Shown here one piece after another: positions 34,295 through 47,207 of a stretch of DNA of 64,000 nucleotides. Positions within the stretch are counted from its first letter, which is position 1, and every line of letters begins with the position of its first letter. The notes beneath the pieces were generated by a model. That model saw only the letters and a list, made by a program, of their open reading frames with translations, was not told the origin of the DNA and did no database searches. The DNA is from Ophioceras dolichostomum (lineage: Eukaryota; Ascomycota; Sordariomycetes; Magnaporthales; Ophioceraceae), in contig PYST01000101.1 in the NCBI GenBank assembly GCA_003049485.1, positions 48,606-112,605 on the forward strand. The letters run 5' to 3'. A program made the position numbers and the translations under genes.

Positions 34295-35137
34295 TCACCT
34301 AGCCGCTGCCAGTTTTCTCCTCTTATTGCGCTCCTCCTGCTCTGCTAATACCTTGGCGGTCAGGGAGGCCGTCATAGCGTTGTTGATGTTGCCTGACTTG
34401 CTGCTGCTGCTCTCCTTCTTGCCGTTGGATTTATCATTTTCGCCACCATTCTTCGCTTGTTCGAGCTTGCGCTTTTTCTTCTTTTCACTACTCTTGTTGT
34501 CTTTCTTCAGATTGTGAGAGAGGCCCCTGTCCTTGAGGTCTTGCATCCTCTGCCGCAACCTCTCGAGTTCGCCGTCCTCCCTGGGTAGCAGCGGGACGAC
34601 GTTCTCCGGCTCGAAGGCCTCGCTGCATTCTGGGCAGGCGTGGTCCTGGATCTCTTTGGTGGCGATCTCCGCAAAGACGTGGCCACAGGGAACGAGGTAA
34701 ACCGCCTTTGTGGGGGGGGCTAGCTCTTTCAGCGAGACGGGGCACGCCCAAATCTCTTTCTTTTCTGAGCCTCCGTTGCTCTTAGACCCGGAAGCGGGTG
34801 GCGGTGGTGCTGCGATTTTCCTCATCTTCAACTTGACGATGTCGCGCAGGGACGTGATCCCTGTGGCGGCGAACTTCTCGGCGCGGTCGGCAGCCTCATC
34901 GGATGCGTCGCCCGAGGGCATCAGTCCTTGCAAAATGGACTCGTAGTTGTACAGCTGGCCGCGCCAGTCGCTCACAGCGTTCTCCAGGTCGAGTTTCTCA
35001 TCGCTGATGGCGCAGTGGGACCAGGCATGCCCGAGGGACTCGAGAGCCATGGCCTTCAGCTCCGACACTGAAGGCAGGCGCGCGGCCGACTTGACCAGTT
35101 CGCGCCGCGTGGGGATGGAGCCGCCGTCATTACCCAT
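34295..35137 (-). CDS. rtf2: Replication termination factor 2 (Rtf2 family)
   Basis: A single exon of 280 residues from ATG 35135-35137. I chose this start because the family begins MGNDGGSIPxRxELVK, which is exactly what follows; the longer open frame upstream (to 35293) is leader. The central domain has a degenerate RING-like zinc finger: CPVSLKEL, then VPCGHVF and CPECSEAF. The C-terminal part after PLLPREDGELERLRQRMQDL is a Lys-rich disordered tail (SSEKKKKRKLEQ) that probably includes nuclear localisation signals. In fission yeast Rtf2 stabilises paused forks at the RTS1 barrier and affects splicing; the animal protein (RTFDC1) acts at stalled forks. The gene is divergent from TOR. Confidence 0.92.
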   Translation of the reverse strand: MGNDGGSIPTRRELVKSAARLPSVSELKAMALESLGHAWSHCAISDEKLDLENAVSDWRGQLYNYESILQGLMPSGDASDEAADRAEKFAATGITSLRDIVKLKMRKIAAPPPPASGSKSNGGSEKKEIWACPVSLKELAPPTKAVYLVPCGHVFAEIATKEIQDHACPECSEAFEPENVVPLLPREDGELERLRQRMQDLKDRGLSHNLKKDNKSSEKKKKRKLEQAKNGGENDKSNGKKESSSSKSGNINNAMTASLTAKVLAEQEERNKRRKLAAAR

Positions 35138-36018
35138 GACTGCGCGTGTATCTCGGTTGGGATGTTCCGCGGGCGAGGGTGCGGTCCTTTCGAATGGCGG
35201 CGCAAGTATTCTAGGTGGATGGCGGATGCTGGATTGTAGAGAGTTATGTGGGCGTGCAGAAGCCAACTGGAAAGTTCTGCAGGTTGAGGTCAACCAGCAC
35301 TCGAGACTACAGAATTATCAGGGAACTCAAAAACGGGATAGTCCGTCGATCAGAATCTTGACGTGAGACTAATATGTACGTAGCGACCTGGACGCGGTTC
35401 AATGTCTGTCAAGGTTGAGGTTGGCGTTGAAGTTTACGGAGAGAGAGTTCTCGTACTCATCTGCATCTGACCGATAAGATAGGAAACAGTGTGACATTGC
35501 GTATGGGCTATGGTCAAGGCGTGGTTCGCGAAGTGGTGACTTTTGGTTCTCTGAATATCTCGCACTGTGCATGCACGACCGAGGGCCAGCAGCACCTGAC
35601 CCACCTCAAGTCGCGGCAGGCTGTCTTGGCCAGCAGTCTGGACTGATCCCAATCATCAAGAGCCTCTTGGACGAGGCTCGCTTCCCTGCTTAACCATTTG
35701 CATATTGTTTTCACAACGCTTAGGTATCTCCACTGCCTTCAGCTCACCGATTACATCAACCCACCCCTTTGCACAGCACGGGAGCTGTCGATTTGCCCCC
35801 CACTGACGCCAACGACAGCTCCGCGAAAGCCAGACTGCGACCGAGCCGAGACATCGAGCTTCAGCCCCGCGACCGTCGAGTTCCTACTTCGTCGCAGCTC
35901 AGTTCACCCACGCACAACCCCAAATTACCATCAACTGGCGCCAAATGTCGTGCCCTCGTTGTTAAGGTGACGGTAGCAGTCGCTCTTTTATCGGGGAAAC
36001 TTCAGTCGCATCATCGCC
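35138..36018. other. Divergent promoter between Rtf2 and TOR
   Basis: About 880 bases between two outward-facing starts. The right third (35700-35950) is C-rich and T-rich on the plus strand, consistent with the TOR leader. No TATA box stands out, as expected for housekeeping genes. No gene is seen. Confidence 0.55.
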
Positions 36019-39000
36019 ATGGCGACTCCCAATGCTCTCGCGACCACGGCGCTGGCCGAAATAATACAGGAGCTTCGGTCCAGGTCGGCTCATCCAGTCC
36101 TCCCATTTGATGCGGGTCCAAAGCGCCCTTTGAGCCTCTGGCCCTTGATGACTCTCTCCCCCATGGACCTTCCTTTCTGACATGTATACCACTCTGCAGG
36201 ACCATCAGCGAAGATACTCGACGACGGGCGGCTCTCCAGCTCCGCGAACTTGTGCTGGTCGTCCAACGGGGTATGTCTATGATTCGCCGAAGAACCCGGT
36301 CTCCTCCGCTCTAGTCCCTCCGTCTGACTATGATATTCCCTCAATGCAGATGGCGCGCCAGAACAGTTCCAAGCCTTCTGGAATACCGTGCTGAATAAGA
36401 TCAGCGAGCTTTTCACCAAACATGATGGCGGGGCCAGCACCACATTCGATCGGCTCGGCGGAATATATGTCCTCGATGTGTTTGTCGACTTCGACGGCGT
36501 CGATGCCTCTGCTAAGTTCGCGAGGTTTTCCGGCGCCCTTTCGAAGGTGATGCAGGGCAAGGATATTAACTGCATGCAGCCGGCGGCGATCGTCCTCGGC
36601 AAGCTGTGCAGGCCGGGTGGTTCCATCGTCAGCGACTTCGTGCAGTTCCTCAATAACCACGCACTCGAAAGCTTCCAAACTCCGCGCGTCGAGGAGAAGC
36701 GCTATAGCGCCGCGCTTATCCTCCGCGAGCTCTGCAGGAACGCGCCGACACTCATGTACAACAACATCGGCGAGGTGCTGGAGTGGATCTGGCACGGGCT
36801 CCGCGATGAGAGGCTCCTTATTAGGGTGACCTCTGGAGAGACCGTCAGCGCTGCCTTCAAGATCATCCGCGAGCGCGACCAGGATATGAAGGTACAGTAC
36901 ATGGACAAGATGTATTGGCGGACCGAGCAGGGCTTTGGAATCGGTACGGTCGATGCCATTCATGGATCACTACTCGTCCTGAGGGAGCTGCTGCAGCTGG
37001 GAGGCATGTTCATGCAGGAGCCGTACAACAAGACATGCGCCACCATATTCAACCTGAAGGACCACAAGGACCCAACGGTCCGCAAGACCATTGTCAACCT
37101 CATTCCCCTGCTGGCTGAGTATTCTCCCGATGACTTCGAGAAAGCTCAGCTGCGCAACTTCATGCTATACCTCACGGGAATGCTCAAGCGGGATAAGGAA
37201 CGCAATGACGCTTTCCTGGCCATCGGCAACATAGCCAACGCAGTGAAGGCCTCAATAGCGCCATACATCGAGGGCGTGGTCATCTACATCCGCGAGGGGC
37301 TCAGTCCTGCGTCCAGGAAGCGCGGGGCCTCGGTCGAACCGGTGTTTGACTGCATCGGCCGCCTGGCGGTGGCGGTCGGCCATACGCTGGGGAAGTACAT
37401 GGAGACACTGCTGGACCCTATCTTTGCCTGCGACATCAGCCCGGCATTGACCCATGCCCTCGTCGATGTCGTCCATCACATCCCGCCGCTGAAGCCCGTC
37501 ATCCAGGAGCGCCTACTCGATATGGTCAGCCAGGTCCTGTGCGGCGAGCCCTTCAAGGCACTGGGCGCGCCGCAGTCCAACACGCTTGCTTCAGTGCCCA
37601 TCATCCCGAAGGACCCCAAGGACCCCATGGCCCACGAGCTGCGCAAGGCCGAGATCAGGCAAGCGCTCCACACTCTGGGCAGCTTCGACTTTAAGCCTCA
37701 CATTCTTAACGAGTTCGTGCGAGACGTGGCTGTCAAGTACGTCGACGACGACGATCCAGAGATCCGACAGGCAGCCGCTCTCACCTGCTGCCAGCTCTTC
37801 ACAGGCGACCCCATCCTCAGCCAGTCCAGCAAGCACGCGCTGACGGTCGTGGGCGAAGTTGTCGGCAAGCTGCTCACCGTCGTCGTGTCTGACCCCGACC
37901 CCGAGATTCGGAGGACTGTCCTTTCCGCTCTGGATTCGCGGTTCGATGCCCACTTGGGCAAGGCTGAGAACGTCCGCACCTTGTTCTTTGCGCTCAACGA
38001 CGAGTGCTTCGCCATTCGGGAGGTGGCTATCCAGGCCATCGGCCGCCTCGCGCAGCAAAACCCGGCCTATGTGATCCCATCTCTGCGCAAGACCCTGATC
38101 CAGATGCTTACGGAGCTCGAGTTCTCGGACGTGGCGCGAAACAAGGAGGAGAGCGCTCGACTGCTCAGCCTTCTTGTCTGCCACGCCCAGGGGTTGATCA
38201 GGCCCTACGTTGAGCCCATGGTCTCCGTGCTGTTGCCCAAGGCCCGAGATCCCTCGGCTCCGGTGGCGGCGACCATCATCAAGGCCATCGGCGAACTGTG
38301 CATGGTCGGCGGCGAGGAGATGCTGAAGTACAAAGACGATCTGATGCCTCTCATACTTGAGGCGCTCCAAGACCAGTCCTCGACGGCGAGGCGAGAGGCC
38401 GCCCTCCACACTCTAGGGCAGCTCGCGGGTAACTCGGGCTACGTCATCGCACCCTACCTAGAGTACCCTCAGCTACTCGATATTCTGCAGGGCATCATGC
38501 GGGGTGAGCCACACCACACCCAGCTGCGCCAGGAGACTATCAAGCTTATGGGCATCCTGGGAGCCCTCGACCCGTATCGTCACCAGCAGGTCCAGGAGAA
38601 GACCCCCGACGTGAAACTCCGGGCCGAGACGACCCAGATGACGGACATCTCGCTCATGATGACCGGCTTGACCCCCTCCAACAAGGAGTACTACCCAACC
38701 GTGGTTATCAACGCGCTCTTGGGGATCCTCAAGGACCAGTCGCTGGTGCAGTACCACCAGCCGGTGATCGACGCCATCATGGCCATCTTCCGCACGCTGG
38801 GCCTTGAGTGCGTGTCGTTCCTCGACCGCATCGTGCCCGCGTTCCTCCAGGTCATCCGCGGCACGTCCCCCGCCAAGTCGGAGGGCTACTTCAGCCAGCT
38901 GGCCACTCTGGTTACCATAGTGCGCCAGCACATCCGAAACTACCTTCCGGACATTACGGATCTCATCCACGAGTTCTGGGATGTCACACCGACCCTACAG

Positions 39001-42000
39001 TTTACGATATTGGGGCTGATCGAGTCGATCTCGCGGTCGCTGGAAGGCGAGTTCAAGATCTACCTGGCCGGGCTGTTGCCGCTGATGCTTGGGGTGCTCG
39101 AGAAAGACGCCACTCCGAAGCGGGTTCTGACGGAGAAGGTGTTGCACGCGTTCCTCGTGTTCGGCACGAGCGCGGAGGAGTACATGCATCTCATGATCCC
39201 AGTCATCGTGCGGACTTTCGAGAAGCAGGGTCAGCCGCAGTTCATAAAGAGAGCTGCGATTGAGAGCATTGGCTGGATCTCGCGGTCTGTCAACCTCAAC
39301 GACTACGCAGCGAAGATCATCCACCCCCTCACAAGGGTGATCGTGGGCAACGATACTCAGCTCCGGCAGACGGCGCTGGACACCATGTGCGCCCTGATCC
39401 ACCAGCTGGGGCGGGATTTCATGCACTTCATGATGACGGTCAACAAATCGCTGGCAGGACTCCCGGTGAACAGGTCGAACTACGACCTGCTCGTGACCAA
39501 GCTGCAGGCGGGCGATGTGCTGCCACAACCGCTATCGGATACCAGGTTCCTGGACGCGGTTGACGACCCAGGAGTCCCCGAGCAGGCGACCAAAAAGTTG
39601 GAAATGAATGCGGTCCACCTCAAGGCCGCCTGGGACACCAAGGGCAAGTCCACCAAGGAGGACTGGCAGGAGTGGCTGCGCCGCTTCAGCACGACGCTCC
39701 TGACGGAGTCGCCCAACCACGCTCTGCGGGCATGCGCGGCGCTGGCGAACTTGTACCCTCCGCTGGCCCGCGAGCTGTTCAACTCGGCGTTCGTGTCGTG
39801 CTGGAGCGAACTTTACGAGCAGTACCAGGACGAGCTCATCCTGAACATCGAGAACTCGATGAAGTCGGAGAACGTGCCGCCAGAGCTGCTCGGGCTGCTG
39901 CTGAATCTGGCCGAATTCATGGAGCACGACGATAAGGCGCTGCCCATCGATATTCGGGTGCTGGGCCGCGAGGCGGCACGATGCCACGCCTATGCAAAGG
40001 CCCTGCACTACAAGGAGCTCGAGTTCCTGCAGGACCAGTGCAGCCCGGCGGTGGAGGCCCTGATCGCCATCAACAACCACCTCCAGCAGGCTGATGCCGC
40101 CATCGGAATCCTGCGTAAGGCACAGAACTACAGCGACAACAGCATGCAGCTGCGCGAGACGTGGTTCGAGAAGTTGGAGCGCTGGGAGGAGGCGCTCAAC
40201 GTCTACAAGAAGCGCGAGGCCGAGGTCCCGGATGGTCAGCCCATCCCCATTGAGATCGTCATGGGCAAGATGCGCTGCCTGCATGCACTGGGCGAGTGGG
40301 ACCAGCTGGCGCAGCTGGCGGGTTCTGCGTGGGCGCACTCGTCTCAAGAGCTGCAGCGGCGCATTGCGCCCCTGGCAACGACGGCCTCATGGGGCCTGGG
40401 CAAGTGGGATGCCATGGACGCCTACCTGTCGTCGATGAAGAAGAACTCCCCGGACAGGGCCTTCTTCACGGCAATCCTCGCGCTGCACCGCAACCAGTTC
40501 GGGTTCGCTCGCGAGATGATCGAGCGGGCGCGACAGGGCCTAGACACGGAGCTGTCGGCCTTGGTCAGCGAGTCGTATGCGCGGGCGTACCAGGTGATCG
40601 TCCGGGTGCAGATGCTGGCGGAGCTGGAGGAGCTCATCATCTACAAGCAGTGCGACGCCAAGAAGCAGGCGACGCTCCGGGTGACGTGGGAGGCGCGGCT
40701 CAAGGGCTGCCAGCGCAATGTCGAGGTGTGGCAGCGTATGCTTCGGCTGCGGTCGCTGGTGATCCAGCCCATGGAGAACATGCACATCTGGATCAAGTTT
40801 GCGAACCTCTGCCGCAAGTCGGGCCGCATGGGCCTGGCAGAGAAGTCGCTGAAGCAGCTGATCGGCGTCGAGCTGCCACTGCACCGCACCATCCCGGGCT
40901 GGATCGCGGACGAGGAGGAGCTGGCGGAGGAGAAGCGCGAGATCGACCGGGCGCGGCTGGAGCGGGCGCGCAACGGCGAGGTTGTGTCGGAGGCCGACGA
41001 CGACGACGAGCCCTTGCAAGTGCCGCTGGGCATCCCGTCGCAGGTGATCTACGCCGTGCTCAAGTACCAGTGGGACCTCGGCCAGCAGCAGGGCAAGCGC
41101 CATCTCGCTATCGCCCAGAGAGCGCTCGGGTGCTTGCGCGACTTCACGATGGACAACGCTGCGCGCATCGAGGCGGCCCGGCATCAGCTGGCTGCGCGGG
41201 CGCCCAATGGCATGAACGGGATGAACGGCATGGACCTGCACCACCACCAGTACTCGGGACACCACATCTCGCCGTTCCCCGAGATGGTCGACCTGGCCCC
41301 GGACACGCACCGTCTGATCAAGGAGCAGACCACGCTGCTTGCCAAGTGTTTCCTGAAGCAGGGCGAGTGGATGGTCTCCCTCGCCAAGGACGACTGGCAA
41401 TACATCCACACGGACGAGATCCTGCAGTGCTACGCGCAGGCAACCCGCTACAACCCGGACTGGTACAAGGCGTGGCACGCATGGGCACTGGCCAACTTCG
41501 AGGTGGTGCAGGCGTTGTCCAACAGGAGCGCGGCCGAGACGGCTGCGGCAGCCCTCCTCGGCCACGGCAGTGGCACCCACGGCGGCAGGGCAGCGACCCA
41601 GCAGCATCAGCTGAGCCACGATGCCATCCTCGACCATGTGGTGCCGGCCGTCCACGGCTTCTTCAGGTCGATCGCGCTGTCCAACGGCAGCGCACTGCAA
41701 GACACTCTCCGGCTGCTGACTCTGTGGCTCGCCCACGGCAGCAGCCCCGAGGTTACCGCGGCCGTGACGGAGGGCGCCGCAAAGGTCAATGTCGACACTT
41801 GGCTCGAGGTGATACCACAGCTCATCGCGCGCATCAACCAGCCCAACCGGCGGGTGCAGCAGTCGGTGCAGAACCTGCTGGCCGACGTGGGCCGCGCCCA
41901 CCCGCAGGCCCTTGTCTACCCGCTCACAGTGGCCACGGAGAAGCAGGAGCATTCGGCCCAGAAGTCGGCGGCGGCCATGGTGATTATGGACAGCATGAAG

Positions 42001-43937
42001 CAGCACAGCCTGCGCCTGGTCGAGGAGGCGGCCGTGGTCAGCCGCGAGCTGATCCGTGTCGCTATCTTGTGGCATGAGCAGTGGCACGAGGGACTGGAGG
42101 AAGCGTCTCGTCTCTACTTCGGCGACCAGGACATCGACGGCATGTTCCGCACTCTGGCGCCGCTGCACGACGCGCTGGACCGCGGACCAGAAACTCTACG
42201 CGAGATCTCGTTCGCTCAGGCGTTCGGGCGCGACCTTACGGAGGCGCGGGAGTGGTGCCGCCAGTACCAGCACAGCAAGGACAGCGCAGACCTCAACCAG
42301 GCCTGGGATCTGTACTACCAAGTCTTCCGACGCATCTACCGCCAGTTGCCCCAGATGACCTCGCTAGAGCTCGCCTACTGCTCGCCGAAGCTTTTGAATG
42401 CCACAAACCTGGAGCTGTGTGTCCCCGGAACGTACGAGAGCAACAGCGGCGGCCGCTTGGCGGGGAGCAGCGGCGGTCCGGTCGTCAGCATCAGCTCGTT
42501 CGACCCGACCTTCAACGTGATCAACTCCAAGCAGCGGCCTCGCAAGCTGAACATCATGGGCAGCGACGGCGTCTCGTACACGTTCCTGCTCAAGGGCCAC
42601 GAGGACATCCGGCAGGACGAGCGTGTGATGCAGCTGTTCGGGCTGTGCAACACGCTGCTGGCCAACGACTCCGAGTCGTACAAGCGCCACCTGAGCATCC
42701 AGAGCTACCCCGCCATCCCGCTGTCCCACAGCTCCGGCCTGCTGGGCTGGGTGCCCAACAGCGACACGGTCCACGCGCTGATCCGCGAGTACCGCGACAG
42801 CCGCAAGATCCTGCTCAACATCGAGCACCGCATCATGCTGCAGATGGCGCCCGACTACGACAACCTGACGCTGATGCAGAAGGTCGAGGTCTTCGGCTAC
42901 GCGCTCGACAACACCACCGGCCAGGACCTGTACCGCGTCCTGTGGCTCAAGAGCAAGTCGTCCGAGGCCTGGCTGGAGCGGCGCACCAACTACACGCGCT
43001 CGCTGGGCGTCATGTCCATGGTCGGCTACATCCTGGGCCTCGGCGACCGCCACCCGTCCAACCTGATGCTCGACCGCGTCACGGGCAAGATCATCCACAT
43101 CGACTTCGGCGACTGCTTCGAGGTGGCCATGAAGAGAGAAAAATACCCGGAGCGCGTGCCGTTCCGCCTCACCCGCATGCTGACCTACGCGATGGAGGTG
43201 AGCAACATAGAGGGGAGCTTCCGCATCACGTGCGAGCATGCCATGCGTGTGCTGCGAGAGAACAAGGAGAGCGTCATGGCCGTTCTGGAAGCTGTAAGTT
43301 TTTTGTTTTTTTTCCTCTTCCTGTCGCCCCATCAAAATTGTTTGTTTCTCTCAAACGACCTCCCTCCCTCTCAAACTAACCCTACACCTTTTTCTTCTAG
43401 TTCATCCACGATCCCCTCCTCACCTGGCGCCTCACCAAAACGCCAAGCAAAGGCGGCCCCAACTTCGAGTCGGAGCGCGAGCGCGATATAGTCGGGCCCG
43501 ACGCTGCGCGCGCGAGGCGGCCTTCCATCCTGGACGTGGGAATGCCGCCCTCGGAGCTGATGAACGGTGCTGGCGCCGGCGCCGGTCCCGGTGGCGGCGG
43601 TCTCGACGGCGGCCTGGCCGCGGGGGGTCCACCGGGAGCCCGCCGGCGCGCGGGCACCAACTCGTCCGCCATGGGCGGCGGCAATAACAGCAGCAGCACT
43701 GCTCACGGCGGTGGAGGAGGTGGCGGCGCCGGCAAGGACCCCGCGCAGGAGCTGGCCGAGATGCAGAGCGAGCGGGCGCTCGAGGTGCTGGACCGCGTGC
43801 AGCAGAAGCTGTCCGGCAGGGACTTCAAGCCGGACGAGGAGCTGGACGTGACGCAGCAGGTGGAGAAGCTGGTGCAGGAGGCTACTAAGCTGGAGAACCT
43901 GTGTCAGCATTACATTGGCTGGTGCAGCTTCTGGTAG
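36019..43937 (+). CDS. tor: TOR serine/threonine kinase (PIKK family)
   Basis: Four exons, 36019-36083, 36200-36270, 36350-43293 and 43401-43937, encode about 2538 residues. TOR is the catalytic core of TORC1 and TORC2 and couples nutrients to growth. HEAT repeats fill roughly residues 60-1200, including the sequence from [14 protein letters not shown] onward. The FAT domain follows (about 1230-1830). The FRB domain carries [20 protein letters not shown], with Ser1965 at the position whose change gives rapamycin resistance in yeast. The kinase domain has [25 protein letters not shown], the catalytic loop [12 protein letters not shown] (Asp2278) and HIDFGDCFE (Asp2297). The protein ends with [21 protein letters not shown]. 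Oddities are a weak first donor (AG|GTCGGC), a low-complexity MNGMNGMD stretch in FAT, and a Gly-rich insert between kinase and FATC. Confidence 0.96.
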
Positions 43938-44758
43938 TTTGAGTTTTGGCTGTTGGGGGAAGACATCAAGGTCGGTCGGGTTGTGATTATGTTTCATGGC
44001 CAGGAAGGTGTTTTTTTTTTAATGTTCGGTCAATCATTGAGGTGGGACAGGACGAACGGGCAGTGCGCGCTCTCTCTGCGCGCGAGTATGCATGTAATTT
44101 TCCTCCAGTTTTCGGTTGTTTGACTTTTTCTTTTCGTCGTCCACATAGTTTGCTCTTCTCAACTCCATTGCTGGCTGGCTGTGGTGGACTGGCTGTGGGA
44201 TTGATCATTATTCGAATTTAATGCAGGGCAGGCTGGGCGCTTGGGCGAGAGGATGAAGGTCTTTTTTCCTAGTTCTTCTCTTATGTCTTTACACCTGACA
44301 GCTTTAGCTCTGAGCTCTACAATTAGATTCTCATGAATGCGTCGTTCTACCTTGCGTGTTCCGGCGTCTTCTCAAAAAGGCTGTTTCTGAAGAGAGTGGA
44401 AAGCAAGGAGGAAGTGGGAAAGGTAGTAGGAGGTAGGCTAACATCTGTGCCATCGATGTGGGTGGAATCTATTCGCATTTGTTCTATTGACAAATATCAA
44501 GTGTAGGTGGCTTCTAACCTCTAGATCACAACGTCCCGTCCTGTCCTCTCCCTCCCTCCCTATGATCTTACAAGAAACGTAGATAGCCTCGCCTTCGAAG
44601 AGGAAGGATTATTTGTATGTTGTTCAACCCTGAGGAACAAAGCAACCAAAAAAACGCCAGAACCAGTTGTAATTTTTCATTATATATGTTGGGTTGGTGC
44701 GTCTGGACTCCGTTCTATCACCGAAGTATTACGCCTTCATCTGCCCCCAACCATCATC
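43938..44758. other. Convergent intergenic space between TOR and the ABC1 kinase
   Basis: About 820 bases of 3' flank. T-tracts and A/T-rich pieces at 44010-44170 suit the TOR 3' UTR. No gene is seen. Confidence 0.6.
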
Positions 44759-47207
44759 TTACACATTCGGTGAGAGCAGGTCATACTTCACACATCGCTC
44801 GACCTAGAAAAAGCGAAGAACGGAAACTCGTGTTAGTACTGAATCCAAAACTGAAAAGGGAAACAGGAACGCGCGGGAACGGGGGAATTAATCTTACATC
44901 ATCGATACTAAACTGCAGGAACCGCCTCGTCTCCAGCCCCGCCCACACGAACAGCATCGCAAAGTCGCCCGACTTGACCATCTGCGCCCCGCTCTGGGCA
45001 CCGAGCTCGCGGAGGATGGGCAGCGACGAGGACAGCAGGTCGAGGTCCGGGTTCAGGCTCCGGCCGATGCCCTCGAGCAGCAGCACGCTGATAACGACGT
45101 TGACGAAGTCGCCCTCGAGGCGCACGTGGTGGGTGCGCACCATGCCCAGCACGCGCTGCAGCACGTCGCCGATCCTCACGTTGCCCAGCGCCAATGTCGA
45201 AGACTTGACGCCCAGCACGAGGTGCTGCATCTTGAGGCTGAACACGTCCTTGTCCAGCACGGCGTCCGGCTGGCGGCAGCGCTCGCACATGAGCTGGCCG
45301 GCGCGGTAGCCGTCGAACTCGGCCACGGCCTTGAAGAGGTCGAGGAAGTTGCGCCGGTTAGTGTCGTTGAGCTCGGTCACGAGGCCGGTGTCGAGGAAGA
45401 CGAGCTGCGGCCGGAACCCTTCCTTGTCGATGCGCTGCAGCTCGGCCTCCCAGGCGACTTTGTTGGCGCGGTGCCGGAAGGGCCTCAGCCGCGCGAGGAC
45501 CTCTTCGGTGACGTCGATGCTGCTGTCGCCTCTGCTGTCGCCTTGCTGCTGCTGCTGCTGTTGCCCATGGTCTGACTGTTCCAGTTGCTCCTGTCGCTTC
45601 TGGTGGCGCTGAAGCTGTAACTGCGGCAGGTCTGGCTGGGCGGCTTGGTAGAAGCGCACCATGATGTTGCCAGGATGCAGGTCGGCGTGGACGAAGTTGT
45701 CCAGCAGGAGCATGCGCAGGAACGAGTCTAGTCCCTCCGCGGCGATGTCATGCTGGAACACACCGCCTCCGTTCTCTATAAAATCTGCGAGTGGAATGCC
45801 CTGGGCGAACTCTTCCACCAGCACGGACCGCGTCGTGAACTCGACGTAAGGGAATGGGAAGGACGCCGTGGTGCGGTCGCGGAAGTTGCGCCGGAACAGG
45901 GTCAGGTTGGCCGCCTCAATACGGAGGTCCAGCTGCAGCCGCATCATCTCGCCGAACTGTGCCACCTCGTCTGGTAGCGAGAGCCACTGGATCGTGGGCA
46001 CGGCGTTGAGCAGAGAGGCAAAGAACCACATGATGCGCAGGTCGCGGCGGACTGTCCGTTCGACACCGGGGTGGAGCACCTTGACGGCGACGTAGGATGA
46101 TGGGACTCGCTTGGGCGTGCTCTTGAGCACCGTTTCGACGTTCTTGCGCACGTTCTTGGGCAGAATCCTCCGATGCTTTTCATGGCCGTTGTCGCTGTCG
46201 TCAAGCCCACCTGGAGCTACCAGGTCCGGCTTGAGCTTGGCGCGGTATACCTGCGCGATGGCGCCCACGCCGAGCGGTTGCTCTTGGAACTCTTCGAAGA
46301 TGTCGTCGAAGGCCCTCCCGTCGAAAGCGGCCTCGACGATGCGCCGCGTCGCGTGGAGCGAGTGGGCAGGCGCGTGGGAATGCAGCTTAGACATGATCTC
46401 GCACGCCTCGGTGGGGAAGATGTCGGACCGCGAGGCCGCCCACTGGCCTAGCTTGATGAAGGCCGGTCCGGCGAGCTCCATGCTACTCACGAGGAAGCCA
46501 TACCACCAGAGTGTGCCGCTGCGCTCGTTGTCCCTCTCCGGCACGCGGCGGCCGAACCAGATGGCCGGCACGGCGACAATGACGGGTATGAAGATGGCCG
46601 CCAGGTGCAGGAAGCGGATGCCTGTGCAGAGAGGCTCCCATATGTAATGGTCGAGAAGCAGTATGATTCTATGCTTCAGGCGTGATAGACCGCGATGGGA
46701 GTCGTTTAGCTTCTTGGCCGAGTCTATCTCGCGGCGCGAGGCCTCTAGCATGCGACCCTCGCCCGTATCGCTCAAGCTGCTGTTGCGGGCGCTCTCCCCG
46801 TTCTCATCCTGAGAGAGTTCCACAAACGCCGCAGTTCCCAAGGCCGCCGCTGCCGTGCCGCCGCCGACGCGCGCCATCAAGATCCGAGAACTTCGAGGAC
46901 TCCCATGGCTGCCGGAATCCTGCCAATTCCCCCTATAATGGTAATGGTGGTGGTATGTCCTGTATGTCCTTGCCCCACATAGCGAGGGCCATTGACCTCG
47001 GGCGCGAGGAGAACTCGGCTCCCATGATCGAAAGAAGCGGAAGGGAGATATGGCTCGGGATGGCAACGCGGCGGCGGCGGCGGACGCGACGGGCGGGGGA
47101 TTGGCGCGAATCGCGGGGCTTTTCGCACTTATAGTGCTGATACCTCGGCAGGATCTGGATAAGACGCGAAGCGAGAGCCCGGGCAGGGACGCGGAGTGCA
47201 GGGACAT
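44759..47207 (-). CDS. Mitochondrial ABC1/UbiB-type atypical kinase, ADCK2-like
   Basis: Two exons, 44898-47207 and a 45-base last exon 44759-44803, give 784 residues. The unspliced frame would run on to 44781 with an unlikely tail, whereas splicing at GTAAGA/TTTTTCTAG gives SIDDVERCVKYDLLSPNV. The start (MSLHSASLPGLSLRVLSRSCRG) looks like a mitochondrial presequence, rich in Arg and Ser. A TM-like stretch (LAAIFIPVIVAVPAIWFG) precedes the kinase. UbiB features are the KxGQ motif in IKLGQWAASRSDIFP, the ADCK2-style loop GVGAIAQVYRAKL, the lysine strand YVAVKVLHPG, the catalytic loop NFVHADLHPGNIMVR, and a metal-binding Asp in LDTGLVTEL. Relatives take part in coenzyme Q biology or mitochondrial lipid handling; the exact role of the ADCK2 branch in fungi is uncertain. 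A Gln/His-rich insert of about 60 residues follows the catalytic loop. Confidence 0.9.

Noticed and set aside
40296..42168. Long open frames overlapping TOR on both strands (about 593 and 542 codons)
   Set aside because: They are GC-driven shadows of the TOR exon. They have skewed composition and no motifs, while the TOR frame is unambiguous.
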